The notes beneath the pieces were generated by a model. The model saw only the letters and a list, made by a program, of their open reading frames with translations, was not told where the DNA came from and ran no database searches. The translations under genes and the position numbers were made by a program. From positions 3,154,470 through 3,218,469 of the forward strand of contig NZ_CP015519.1 in NCBI RefSeq assembly GCF_001887775.1: 64,000 nt of DNA, given 5' to 3'. The DNA is from Syntrophotalea acetylenivorans. Lineage in GTDB: Bacteria > Desulfobacterota > Desulfuromonadia > Desulfuromonadales > Syntrophotaleaceae. Within the stretch, counting starts at the first letter, position 1; each line of letters starts with the position of its first letter. Below are positions 55,920-64,000 of this stretch, piece by piece.

Positions 55920-56410
55920 TTTATTGTAAAACTCATATATCCTACTTTTCAGAAGGTAAGAATAAATAGTTTAGGCCGTATAGAATAATATTTAAATTAT
56001 AGATGAGTGCTTTGTGCTTAAGGCCAAATCGAAGTCTCTAGGCCTAGAAATTGTCATATGGTCAGTCCGAAAACAAAGCAAGTAGTCCGGTTGCTGTGGA
56101 AAAGATTTTGTGAATAGTTCATGTATATTCCATCTCGTTAGTCCTGACGCACCTATTTGTTGAGTAGTAGGTTGTTATACTAGTCAAGCAAGTGGATAAT
56201 AAAAAAACACCGAAACCTATCGTGATAACAATATTATTCAAAACATATATAAACTACGTCTCAGTTGTCGTTGACATTGGTGAATTTATGGCTGGAAGAT
56301 TGAGGTCTGGACAAGTATTTTGGATTGACTTGTTGTTTAGGTGATTCTGTAACCATCCCCTAAGGTAGGGCCATCAATTTATAGAGTTTTCCCGCATACT
56401 CAACGATTTA
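55920..56410. other. AT-rich gap without a supported gene
   Basis: No open frame with a ribosome site or family similarity, and no clear repeat, is seen between the KfrA-like gene and the IS3 relic. Confidence 0.4.
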
Positions 56411-56425
56411 AGGGAGGGCTTATAG

Positions 56426-57480
56426 GTGCGGAAATCTTGATTTAGACAAATGCAGATCCTTGAAATGCTCAAAGAGATCAAAGTCGGGCGTATTGTCAAA
56501 GGTATTTGCCGCGAACATGGCATCTCGGATGCTACCTACTACAACTGGAAATTAAAATATGGCGACATGGAGGCCTCCAACATCAGGCGCCTCAAAGGTC
56601 CTGGGGAGGAGAATCACAAACTAAGGCAGATGTTTGTCGCTCTCAGCCTCGAAACCAGTACGTTCAATTATGTCATCGGAAAAAAACTTTAACGCCGATA
56701 GAAAAACGCTTCCTGATCATTTACCTTCGTTAGGAACGCGCTTTAAGCTAACGAGCAGCTTGTCGGACGCTTTCCTTGAGTCGATCTGTTTATGTTTATC
56801 GACCGGCCCCAAAAAGGACCAGCCTGTGATTTACCTGCTACAGGAACTTGCCGAAAAATATCCTCGCTATATCTTCAATAAACTCTTTGAACTCACCCGT
56901 TGGCGTGGCAATAGCTGGAACCACAAGCGTGTCTACAGTGTTTATTGCCATTTGGAACTGAATTTTTCCGCATGGGCATAAAGAGGTTGACGAACCGCAA
57001 CCCGGAACCCTTGCCGGTACTAGCCTCGGTTATCCAGTGCTGGTACATCGACTTTATGAGCGATGTTCTTTGGTGTGGCCAGCGATTCAGAACATTCAAC
57101 GTGCTGGATGACTTCAATCGCGAGGCACCTACTATTGATATAGATTTAAATTATCCTGCCCAACGCGTTATCCGCACGCTGGACCGGATAGCTGTCTGGC
57201 GAGGTTGTCCGGCAAAGTTGCGTCGGAGTTTATTTAGCTGAAACTTGCCATCTAGGCCGAAGATTACGATGTCGAACTAGGGTTCTTTATGCCCGGCCAG
57301 TGACTCAAGATTCATTTATCAAACCGATTATCGGACCTGTCGTAACGATGCCCCCGATTCATATGTCTTTCATCGACCATAAGGGGGGCGAGAAGGAGCC
57401 GACAACTGGATCATAGAATATAACGAAATCAGACCTCACGATTCGTTGGGAAAATTGGCGCCAAAAAAATGTCTAGAAGC
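56426..57480 (+). pseudogene. Decayed IS3-family element (orfA and orfB relics)
   Basis: The GTG at 56426 follows AGGGAGGG and reads VRKS-stop-FRQMQILEMLKE: a TGA replaces the Arg codon expected in this family. orfA then continues to 56692 (REHGISDATYYNWKLKYGDMEAS). orfB is broken: QPVIYLLQELAEKYPRYIF in one frame (to 56981), PLPVLASVIQCWYIDFMSDVLW and FNVLDDFNREAPTIDIDLNY in the next (to 57241), and IEYNEIRPHDSLGKLAPKK near 57418-57475. At least one nonsense mutation and several frameshifts are present, so it is old and dead. Confidence 0.85.
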
Positions 57481-57629
57481 AAAATAACCGCCGGAGCTCT
57501 CTATTTATCGGTGGCCTTAAAAGAGAGAGCTTTGCAGCCTGACATACTCCACGTTTCATAGGGAGGAGTTTGTTTCTTTAGGGCGTGAGGGAAATCTTTT
57601 ATGCGCGAGGTGGCTTTACTGATAGAGGG

Positions 57630-57790
57630 GGGAGCTAAAAAGGAAGTTTTTAGACCGAAGGAACAGGTCTAAAAGGGTAGACATTAGACGTCTAAGTAGC
57701 AGTTTTTAGTTACTTCGGTAAAAAGGCTTCTGAGACACGACGTTACTTCTTTTTGTTAACAAGGCAGTTTTTAGACTCGACGAGGGGTAT
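57630..57790. repeat. Three spaced 'tttttag' repeats with palindromes
   Basis: gaagtttttagac, gcagtttttagttac and gcagtttttagactc recur about 60 bases apart. The first forms a hairpin with ggtctaaaa, and tagacgtcta nearby is a perfect palindrome. No gene is seen in 57481-57893. Confidence 0.4.
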
Positions 57791-58415
57791 CTTGGGTGAT
57801 TTTTTCGGTATGGAAAATTAGACACCAAATTATTCCCAGTTTTTGTTTAAGCCTTTTTTGAAAAATTGAGCGGTGTTGTCAAGGTAGTTGTTGGTGTGCC
57901 AAGAAGGTGAAGCCGCAGGATTTGGCTTAGCCATGCTGCACCAGTGATGAGGGATAGGCCCCTCGGTGTCGTCTATCAGGAGGAGACACCAAACCACCCT
58001 GAGCTGCGGCCTAAAGAGCGACCGTGGTGAGCGTCATGGGAAAAGGCAGGAGGAAAAAAACTGTCAGGTATGAAATACGGAGACGAACGCAAGTGAACCA
58101 TCCAGGAAGTGTCGATAATTGTAAACGATGTCAAAACCGGGGTCTCGACAACACCCCAGGACAAGTCAGACGGCGACCTGAGTTTTGGTCTGGCGGCATC
58201 AGCATAGAGGTGGCGTGACCTTATTTCAGGCACTGGAGTGGAACTTGGGAAGCTGTCGTTCCGATGCTAAGGGAGCGGTTCAAGCGGAGAACCCGCAAGA
58301 GCCTGAGTACCAATGCGGAGCACAGTGGCGGAGTCATGCGTAGTAGCGATGAAGGAGTTGTAATGACTGTGGAGCAAAGGCATGACCTTATCCGGTTTTT
58401 GGGGATGCGACAATC

Positions 58416-59669
58416 GTGAAGCGGGAGGATCCTTTGCCCAAAGCCAAACCCTTTGAGATACCCAAGCGGGTTGTCTGGGAAGCTTGGAAACGCGTGGCCG
58501 CCAATAAAGGCGCACCGGGCGTGGATGAGAAGAGCATAGAGGCTTACCGGAGCTGCTTGGGCGATAATCTCTATACCTTGTGGAATCGGATGAGTTCGGG
58601 GAGTTATTATCCTCAACCGGTACGGCAGGTCTTAATACCCAAAGGGGAAGGAAATTTCCGCCCCCTGGGCATACCGACTGTGGCCGATCGGACCGCTCAG
58701 ATGGTCGTCAAGATGATACTCGAACCGAGGTTGGAGCGAGTATTTCACCCCTCATCCTATGGTTATCGTCCAAAGCGAAGTGCAAAGCAGGCGGTCGCGC
58801 AAGCGCGTCGTAACTGCTGGAACCATGACTGGGCGATCGACTTGGATATCAGGGCCTTCTTTGACACCATTGACCATGAACTGATGATGCGTGCGGTAGA
58901 AAAGCACGTACCGGAGAAATGGATCCAACTCTACATCCAACGCTGGTTGGAGAGTGAAGTTGAGCTGGCAGATGGAACGATAGGAACACGGAACTGCGGA
59001 ACTCCGCAGGGTGGTGTCATCAGCCCACTGCTGGCGAATCTCTACCTGCACTATGCCTTTGATCACTGGATGCAGCGGAATCATCCGGCCATACCGTTTG
59101 AGCGGTACGCGGATGATGTGCTCTGCCACTGTCGAAGTCAGAAGGAGGCTGAGGCGCTCTTAGAAGCGCTACGAGAAAGACTGTCCGATTGCAGGCTGGA
59201 GCTACACCCGGCAAAGACGAAACTGGTCTACTGCAAGGATGGGAAGCGAAGGGCAAAGTATGCCCATACCCGCTTTGATTTCCTCGGATTCAGCTTTCAT
59301 GGACGAACCGTACAGGACAGGCGCGGGAACCTTTTTACGGGTTTCAATCCAGCAGTGAGCCGAAAGGCACTGAAACGGATGAACCAAGCAGTCCGAGACC
59401 TCAAAATCCACCGTAGAACGAGCTTAACTCTTCAAGAGTTGGCTGCCCTCCTCAATCCAATGGTACGAGGATGGGTGGGATACTATGGAACCTTCTACCC
59501 AGAACCGCTGCGACGGTTTCTGGTTAGACTGGATCTGAGACTAGGACGCTGGGCAAGGAAGAAGTACAAGACCTTGCGAAGGAGAAAGCAGCGCTCATGG
59601 GCATGGCTCAAGCGCTGCAGAAAGTCTTCCCCGCGGTTGTTTGTACATTGGGAATATTTGTTCTCATAA
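58416..59669 (+). CDS. ltrA: Group II intron reverse transcriptase / maturase
   Basis: A 417-residue protein with RT motifs in order: APGVDEKSIEAY, VRQVLIPKGEGNFRPLGIPTVADR, DWAIDLDIRAFFDTIDHELM, GTPQGGVISPLLANLYLHYAFD, the catalytic box FERYADDVLCHC, LHPAKTKLVYCKDG and FDFLGFSFHGR. A maturase X domain (LQELAALLNPMVRGWVGYYG) follows. There is no C-terminal HNH endonuclease. It splices its own intron and copies it into DNA. The GTG start at 58416 is the first in frame; no ATG fits. Confidence 0.95.
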   Translation: MKREDPLPKAKPFEIPKRVVWEAWKRVAANKGAPGVDEKSIEAYRSCLGDNLYTLWNRMSSGSYYPQPVRQVLIPKGEGNFRPLGIPTVADRTAQMVVKMILEPRLERVFHPSSYGYRPKRSAKQAVAQARRNCWNHDWAIDLDIRAFFDTIDHELMMRAVEKHVPEKWIQLYIQRWLESEVELADGTIGTRNCGTPQGGVISPLLANLYLHYAFDHWMQRNHPAIPFERYADDVLCHCRSQKEAEALLEALRERLSDCRLELHPAKTKLVYCKDGKRRAKYAHTRFDFLGFSFHGRTVQDRRGNLFTGFNPAVSRKALKRMNQAVRDLKIHRRTSLTLQELAALLNPMVRGWVGYYGTFYPEPLRRFLVRLDLRLGRWARKKYKTLRRRKQRSWAWLKRCRKSSPRLFVHWEYLFS

Positions 59670-59684
59670 GGCGATGGATAAGAA

Positions 59685-59718
59685 GAGCCGGATGAAGCGA
59701 GAGTTTCACGTCCGGTTC
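59685..59718 (+). ncRNA. Catalytic domain V of the group II intron
   Basis: A 34-base hairpin beginning GAGCCGGATG and ending CGTCCGGTTC, with the catalytic AGC triad in the lower stem and the two-base bulge before the C-terminal arm, as in canonical domain V. Confidence 0.88.
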
Positions 59719-59786
59719 TGTGAGGGCCTGAGGGGGAGGTTCCTTCGGGCTACTCGACCTCCTGTTGATTACGCAGTCTTATTGCA

Positions 59787-59813
59787 AAGGTCGCCTTCGG
59801 GTGGCCTTTTTGG
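59787..59813 (+). terminator. Hairpin with T tract after the intron
   Basis: The arms aaggtcgcc and ggtggcctt (two G-U type pairs) enclose a TTCG loop, followed by T5. It lies 29 bases into the 3' exon. Confidence 0.6.
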
Positions 59814-60159
59814 TTAAGGGGGTAACCGTACAGTTCCGATTGTTCCCCAGTTGCGAGTTTGACAGGGCCAGCTACCAGAGTTCCTTTGCGGGGCTAACTT
59901 GTAAAGTTCTTGGCGTTTGTTCAGCCTACCTTTTCCCTAACCAGCGGTCGGGGTGCTGGTGGTCGGCTTGAACAGGAAGTGGGAGGCCGGGGTCAGAGAA
60001 CACCGTTTGAAGATACGCTCTTTAACTATTAGCACCTTGCTCACCACCGTTTTTAGTTTGTCCTAGGCCCTCTTGCAGCAAGCCCTTCTGTAGAACGAGA
60101 AAGCCTGAACGTGGGCATCTAGAACCATCCCCAATCTCTCACACAAATAAGCTAGGCAA

Positions 60160-60350
60160 AAAACTTGCGACTATGACAACAGCGGAACTGGCGACCTTGA
60201 TCTGGACCTTTCCACCTCTCAGCTCGACCGGTTCATAGCTCCAGTCGAATTGAAACCCCTCTTCCGGCGCAAAATCCAAGGGAACGAACGCCATGCTCGC
60301 CCCATTGATCTGCTGTCGCCATTTTTTGTCCCATAAGGTCTCACGTCAAA
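60160..60350 (-). pseudogene. IS21-type IstA transposase fragment
   Basis: Minus-strand translation from about 60330 reads ASMAFVPLDFAPEEGFQFDW, then SYEPVELRGGKVQIKVA. This is the core of the IS21 IstA integrase domain (AFVPLxFxPGExxQFDW). It has no start and is cut off on both sides. The stretch 59814-60159 shows no gene. Confidence 0.7.
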
Positions 60351-60368
60351 CAGTGTTGCAGATAAAGG

Positions 60369-60396
60369 TTGACACGGAAAAGTAACACCTGATAGT
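60369..60396 (+). promoter_or_regulatory. Candidate promoter of the outer-membrane protein / acetylene hydratase pair
   Basis: TTGACA (60369-60374) is 16 bases from GATAGT (60391-60396, 4 of 6 to TATAAT). It is the best match upstream of the pair, but leaves a leader of about 300 bases. Confidence 0.35.
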
Positions 60397-60398
60397 TT

Positions 60399-60434
60399 GT
60401 TAGTTATCCAACCAAGGTTAGTTATCCAACCAAA
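60399..60434. repeat. Two tandem 18-bp repeats at the candidate start site
   Basis: gttagttatccaaccaag is followed at once by a copy differing in the last base. The second copy also forms a hairpin (ccaacc/ggttgg, loop aaac). They begin 3 bases after the candidate -10 box, where an operator would be expected. The gap 60435-60702 shows no supported gene. Confidence 0.6.
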
Positions 60435-60702
60435 CGGTTGGCCAGCTAAGCCTAGAGGTTGTGTCCCGATAAATAACAAGAAAGCGCGCCTGCTGAAAGC
60501 GGGCAATTTTGTGGGTTTGGCTGGTTCGCGGCGGATGCGGAAGGAAGGAGGTGGCGGCGAGAAGATAAAGGGATGGCAGAACTGGTTGTCGCTGACAGGC
60601 TGCCGGAGGGTTTCTGGAGTGCTTAGAAGGATATGAAACTTTCTTGTTTGTCTGGTTGGTAATTGATGGAAGGTCAATTCAAGAAATGGAGTGGGTTATC
60701 AA

Positions 60703-61575
60703 ATGGCTGTGAAAACTTTGAAAAGCTTTCTGTTTGTAGTAGTGGCGCTGTGCGGTCTAAGTCTTGTCGGTAATGTGGACACTGCTCGTGCTGGACTGAT
60801 TCCCTATAGTTTCATTCAACCTCACGATTTTCAGCTTCCGATAGGGAAGGAAGTTCCGGCTGGTGGCCTCGATTTGTATGTTTCCTATAACACCTATAGG
60901 GAAGAGGGAAAAGCTTGGGATGGTGACAGTGGTACTCGGAGCGTGTTTCTAAACCTTAACCGCTACATACACGTATGGACGGTCGAAGGATTGGATAACT
61001 GGAGCTTTCTTACCGAGGGTGTAGTTGGTCTCGGAAGGGTGCTGACTAAAGACGATAATAGCGAAACTGGGCTGCTGGATACAATGGTCGGTGGTGCCGC
61101 TGCGTATAGAACGGGTAACTGGACAAGCGTCCTTGAATACTTTCTGTTCATGCCTACCGGTAGCGATGAGCTGTCTTCGAATTCCTGGAACCACAGCCTT
61201 ACCTATCTGACAAACTACCACGTAGGTGCTTTCACTTTTGACGGTTCCGTAGGTTACCAGCTTAAGGGGGACAGCAAGGTAGGCGGTACTCACATTGAGC
61301 AAGGAGACACCTTTTACGTTAATACTGTTTTTGCTTACAAGTTTCAGGACCTCATAGAGCCTTACATTAAGGTTGATTACCAGACAACCGAGTCTGGAAA
61401 GAATAAGAATACCGGCGATTCTATTTCCAGCCAGGATGAGCTTGCTGTGGGGATTGGTAACCACTTCACGTTAAGCGACAGACTGACTCTTGCGCTGTCG
61501 TATGAAAAAGGCGTTTCGGGAAGAAATACGACTAAAACAAATGCCGGTTGGGCTCGCTTTATCTGGGTTTTCTAA
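60703..61575 (+). CDS. Outer-membrane beta-barrel protein (phenol-degradation MetA-like channel)
   Basis: A 290-residue exported protein. The signal peptide (LKSFLFVVVALCGLSLVG, cut near ARA^GL) is followed by about twelve alternating amphipathic strands rich in Tyr, Trp, Asn and Gly, ending in the outer-membrane signal ...GWARFIWVF with C-terminal Phe. The pattern (GGLDLYVSYNTYREEG, NWSFLTEGVVGLG, GNWTSVLEYFLFMPTG, GVGNHF-like IGNHFTLSDRLTLALSYEKG) fits the MetA-pathway phenol-degradation-like family. That family is thought to admit hydrophobic substrates, though members are poorly studied. The ATG at 60703 is preferred over GTG at 60691. It lies 166 bases before acetylene hydratase, with no strong terminator between. 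Confidence 0.78.
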   Translation: MAVKTLKSFLFVVVALCGLSLVGNVDTARAGLIPYSFIQPHDFQLPIGKEVPAGGLDLYVSYNTYREEGKAWDGDSGTRSVFLNLNRYIHVWTVEGLDNWSFLTEGVVGLGRVLTKDDNSETGLLDTMVGGAAAYRTGNWTSVLEYFLFMPTGSDELSSNSWNHSLTYLTNYHVGAFTFDGSVGYQLKGDSKVGGTHIEQGDTFYVNTVFAYKFQDLIEPYIKVDYQTTESGKNKNTGDSISSQDELAVGIGNHFTLSDRLTLALSYEKGVSGRNTTKTNAGWARFIWVF

Positions 61576-61741
61576 CGTTTGTTTAGGCAGCGTAACGTTG
61601 AGTCCGGGCGGGAGTCTGCTGTCGTTAGACTGTCGTTCTTGGGCTCTTGGGAAGAGAAGTCAATTATTTTTTTAACTCAACAAAAAGGTACTTGGGTCGG
61701 AGGGTAGTCCTGTTGACCCGCTAAGCACTAGGAGGTACAAA

Positions 61742-63940
61742 ATGGCTAGCAAGAAGCACGTTGTCTGTCAGTCCTGCGACATTAATTGTGTTGTAGAGGC
61801 TGAAGTGAAGGCTGACGGTAAGATCCAAACAAGGTGTATTTCAGAGCCTCACCCGACAACTCCCCCCAATAGTATTTGTATGAAGTCTGTGAATGCGGAC
61901 ACGATCAGGACTCATAAGGATCGTGTGCTCTATCCTCTGAAAAACGTTGGTAGTAAGAGGGGAGAGCAAAAGTGGGAGCGAATCAGTTGGGACCAGGCAT
62001 TGGATGAAATTGCCGAAAAGTTGAAAAAGATTATAGCGAAATACGGTCCTGAGTCCCTTGCTGTAACCCAGTCCGAGATTAACATTCAAAGCGAGTATGG
62101 GACGCTCCGGAGATTCATGAATCTCTTGGGTACCCCGAACTGGTCTGCCGCTATGTATATGTGTATCGGGAATACATCCGGATTACATAGAGCAACTTAT
62201 GGAAGCTACTCTTTTGCAAGTTTTGACGATTCTAATTGCCTGCTGTTTATTGGTAAAAACCTTGGTCAGCATAATTGGATTTCTCAGTATAACGCTCTTA
62301 AGGCTGCTTTAAAAAGAGGCTGCAAGCTTATTGTGCTTGATCCGCGCAGAACCAAGGTCGCAGAGATGGCGGATATTTGGCTTCCTCTTCGCTATGGGAC
62401 AGATGCAGCTCTATTTCTCGGGATGATTAACGTTATCATCAATGAACAGTTGTACGACAAAGAGTTTGTTGAAAACTGGTGTGTTGGGTTTGAAGAGCTT
62501 AAAGAACGGGTTCAGGAATATCCTTTAGACAAAGTTGCGGAAATAACCGGATGCGATGCCGAAGAAATCAGGAAAGCTGCTGTTATGTTCGCAACCGAGG
62601 GGCCTGCATCCATACCTTGGGCTGTTTCAACTGACATGCAGAAAAACAGTACGTCGGCGATCCGCGCTCAATGCATTTTAAGGGCAATTACTGGCAGCCT
62701 TAAGCAAGGGGCGGAGTTGTTGGGGCTCCCCCATTCAGAGTTCGTGTCTGTTTCCCAGATTCAGATGCACGAAGCACTGCCTGAAGAAAAGAAAAAGATT
62801 CAGCTCGGTACAGAACGGTACCCGCTCCTTACATACACGGGGATGAGTGCGTTTGAAGAGCCGTCAGCAAGAGTCTATGGGGAAGAAAATAGGTACTTCC
62901 ACAATATGGCCGCGTTTATGGCCAATCCGACGGATATGTTTACGGCTATGGCTTCCGAGAAACCGTATCCTGTGAAGGCCTTCTTTACATTTGCCAGCAA
63001 TGCGCTGATGGGCTTTGCAAATCAGGAAAACGCACTCGCTGGTCTCATGAATCAGGAATTGGTTGTTTGTTACGATCAGTTCATCAACCCTACAGCGCAG
63101 CTTGCCGATTATATTCTCCCCGGTGATCACTGGCTGGAGAGGCCTGTTGTTACGCCGAATTGGGAAGGTATTCCTTTCGCCAATACTTCCCAGCAAGTTG
63201 TCGAACCGGCTGGCGAAGCCAAAGATGAATATTATGTCGTCAGAGAGCTGGCCATCAGGATGGGACTTGAAGAGCATTTCCCGTGGAAGGACCGGGCTGA
63301 ATTGATGAACTACAGGATCAGCCCGACTGGTAAGGATTGGGAAGAGTTCCAGAAGCAATTCACCTATCCGTCTAATATTCCCGATTATTTTGCCCCGGGT
63401 GGGGTAGGCGTGGCGACCCCATCAGGAAAAGTTGAGCTGTATTCAAGTGTGCTTGAAGGACTTGGGTATGATCCGTTGCCGTACTACAAGGAGCCGGAGC
63501 AGACTCCAATCAGTGACCCGGAACTTGCGAAGGAATATCCCTTAACCCTTTTTGCTGGTCTGCGTGAAGATCCGGGCTTTAACTCCTGCTATATGCAGGA
63601 AGGGCCCCTTAGAAACGTAGAGCCCGATCCTGTTGCCTTGCTTCATCCAAAAACTGCGCAGTCCCTTGGACTTCCCTCCGGCGAATGGATCTGGGTTGAG
63701 ACAACTCATGGGAGGTTGAAGTTGCTCCTCAAGCATGATGGTGCGCAGCCGGAAGGTACGATAAGAATACCCCATGGACGGTGGTGCCCTGAACAGGAAG
63801 GTGGTCCTGAGACTGGATTTAGTGGAGCCATGCTGCATAATGATGCCATGGTATTAAGTGATGATGACTGGAATCTCGATCCGGAGCAGGGTTTGCCAAA
63901 TCTTAGAGGCGGTATTCTTGCGAAGGCATATAAATGCTGA
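61742..63940 (+). CDS. ahy: Acetylene hydratase (tungsten/bis-MGD, [4Fe-4S])
   Basis: A 732-residue DMSO-reductase-family enzyme that adds water to acetylene, giving acetaldehyde, without net redox change. It aligns from first to last residue with the Pelobacter acetylenicus enzyme as I recall it, apart from a 2-residue insertion near 381-384. Cluster cysteines C9, C12, C16 and C46 are present (VVCQSCDINCV), as is the metal ligand C141 in MYMCIGN and the catalytic Asp13. The hydrophobic ring around the acetylene pocket is kept: I14, I113, M140, I142, W179, W293, W474, with R608 in AGLRED. There is no Tat signal, so it is cytoplasmic. AGGAGG precedes the ATG. It is the terminal step before acetaldehyde dismutation in acetylene fermentation; those genes are not in the window. 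Confidence 0.97.
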   Translation: MASKKHVVCQSCDINCVVEAEVKADGKIQTRCISEPHPTTPPNSICMKSVNADTIRTHKDRVLYPLKNVGSKRGEQKWERISWDQALDEIAEKLKKIIAKYGPESLAVTQSEINIQSEYGTLRRFMNLLGTPNWSAAMYMCIGNTSGLHRATYGSYSFASFDDSNCLLFIGKNLGQHNWISQYNALKAALKRGCKLIVLDPRRTKVAEMADIWLPLRYGTDAALFLGMINVIINEQLYDKEFVENWCVGFEELKERVQEYPLDKVAEITGCDAEEIRKAAVMFATEGPASIPWAVSTDMQKNSTSAIRAQCILRAITGSLKQGAELLGLPHSEFVSVSQIQMHEALPEEKKKIQLGTERYPLLTYTGMSAFEEPSARVYGEENRYFHNMAAFMANPTDMFTAMASEKPYPVKAFFTFASNALMGFANQENALAGLMNQELVVCYDQFINPTAQLADYILPGDHWLERPVVTPNWEGIPFANTSQQVVEPAGEAKDEYYVVRELAIRMGLEEHFPWKDRAELMNYRISPTGKDWEEFQKQFTYPSNIPDYFAPGGVGVATPSGKVELYSSVLEGLGYDPLPYYKEPEQTPISDPELAKEYPLTLFAGLREDPGFNSCYMQEGPLRNVEPDPVALLHPKTAQSLGLPSGEWIWVETTHGRLKLLLKHDGAQPEGTIRIPHGRWCPEQEGGPETGFSGAMLHNDAMVLSDDDWNLDPEQGLPNLRGGILAKAYKC

Positions 63941-64000
63941 AAAAGGCTTGTGGATAGGTAGGTGGGGTATTGCAGCAGGCTGCCAGTCGATCGATTTTAC

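Larger units (their letters stand above)
57894..59758 (+). mobile_element. Group II intron, apparently full length
   Basis: The 5' end GTGTGCC (57894) fits the GUGYG rule. About 520 bases of structured RNA precede the reverse transcriptase gene. Domain V (59685-59718) and a domain VI hairpin follow, with the 3' end placed near ctactcgac at 59758 by similarity to known intron ends. The ends are estimates. It lies in non-coding island DNA, not inside a recognisable gene. Confidence 0.8.

Noticed and set aside
60219..60677. A 152-codon minus-strand frame upstream of the outer-membrane protein gene
   Set aside because: Its composition (Pro, Arg and Ser-rich) is unlike a real protein, and it overlaps the IS21 relic in another frame as well as the candidate promoter.
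61576..61741. A terminator separating the barrel gene from acetylene hydratase
   Set aside because: Only a 5-bp hairpin (ctctt/aagag) some distance before a T run is present, too weak to claim; readthrough remains likely.
52025..64000. A second copy of the tRNA-Leu 3' end as the right attachment site
   Set aside because: I looked for the CGTCCCGGGTACCA end and did not find it; the only CCCGGGTACC-like match (about 2867, in acnB) is outside the island and lacks the rest.

Overview
The window looks like the chromosome of a Gram-negative, anaerobic Desulfuromonadia bacterium of the Pelobacter/Syntrophotalea type. Evidence: a contiguous Myxococcus/Geobacter-style type IV pilus cluster (pilB-T-C-S-R-A, ABC genes, pilD, pilM-N-O-P-Q), -24/-12 (sigma-54) promoters, a futalosine-pathway gene (mqnA) beside aro genes, and at the right end a near-complete match to the tungsten enzyme acetylene hydratase known from acetylene-fermenting Pelobacter. 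The species assignment is inference; I could not run a search.

Layout. 1-5.5 kb: end of an OmpA-type gene; aconitase B (acnB) with a one-base frameshift; an IS3-family element inserted between acnB and its terminator; a tandem duplication; an HD-domain gene. 5.6-8.1 kb: a LOR/SDH-type (TIGR00300) protein and an MFS transporter. 8.3-18.7 kb: a histidine kinase/NtrC-type regulator pair followed by a -24/-12 promoter and a minor-pilin operon (fimT/pilW/pilV/pilX/pilY1-like) with calcium-loop-like motifs. 18.9-24.5 kb: DUF1015 protein, RNase R, ribF, aroE. 24.6-41.9 kb: the core pilus cluster, in which pilT is frameshifted at a C8 run. 42-47.4 kb: aroC-aroK-aroB, TPR and roadblock genes, aroQ, an aminopeptidase. 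47.5-51.9 kb: accB-accC, a TolC-like protein and mqnA. aroE, aroC, aroK, aroB and aroQ feed the shikimate pathway to chorismate, which MqnA uses for menaquinone.

51.9-64 kb: a genomic island begins at a tRNA-Leu(UAA) gene. It holds a tyrosine integrase, an excisionase-like protein, about 4 kb of decayed DNA with transposase relics, a KfrA-like protein, a group II intron with its reverse transcriptase and an IS21 relic. It then carries an apparently functional pair: an outer-membrane beta-barrel protein and acetylene hydratase. No second tRNA-Leu end repeat was seen, so the island probably continues past base 64000.

The most notable system is this pair: a catabolic acetylene hydratase with every remembered active-site residue conserved, behind a predicted outer-membrane channel, on a tRNA-anchored island of otherwise ruined mobile DNA. 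A candidate promoter with an 18-bp tandem repeat at its start site lies upstream. No CRISPR array or rRNA gene was seen.
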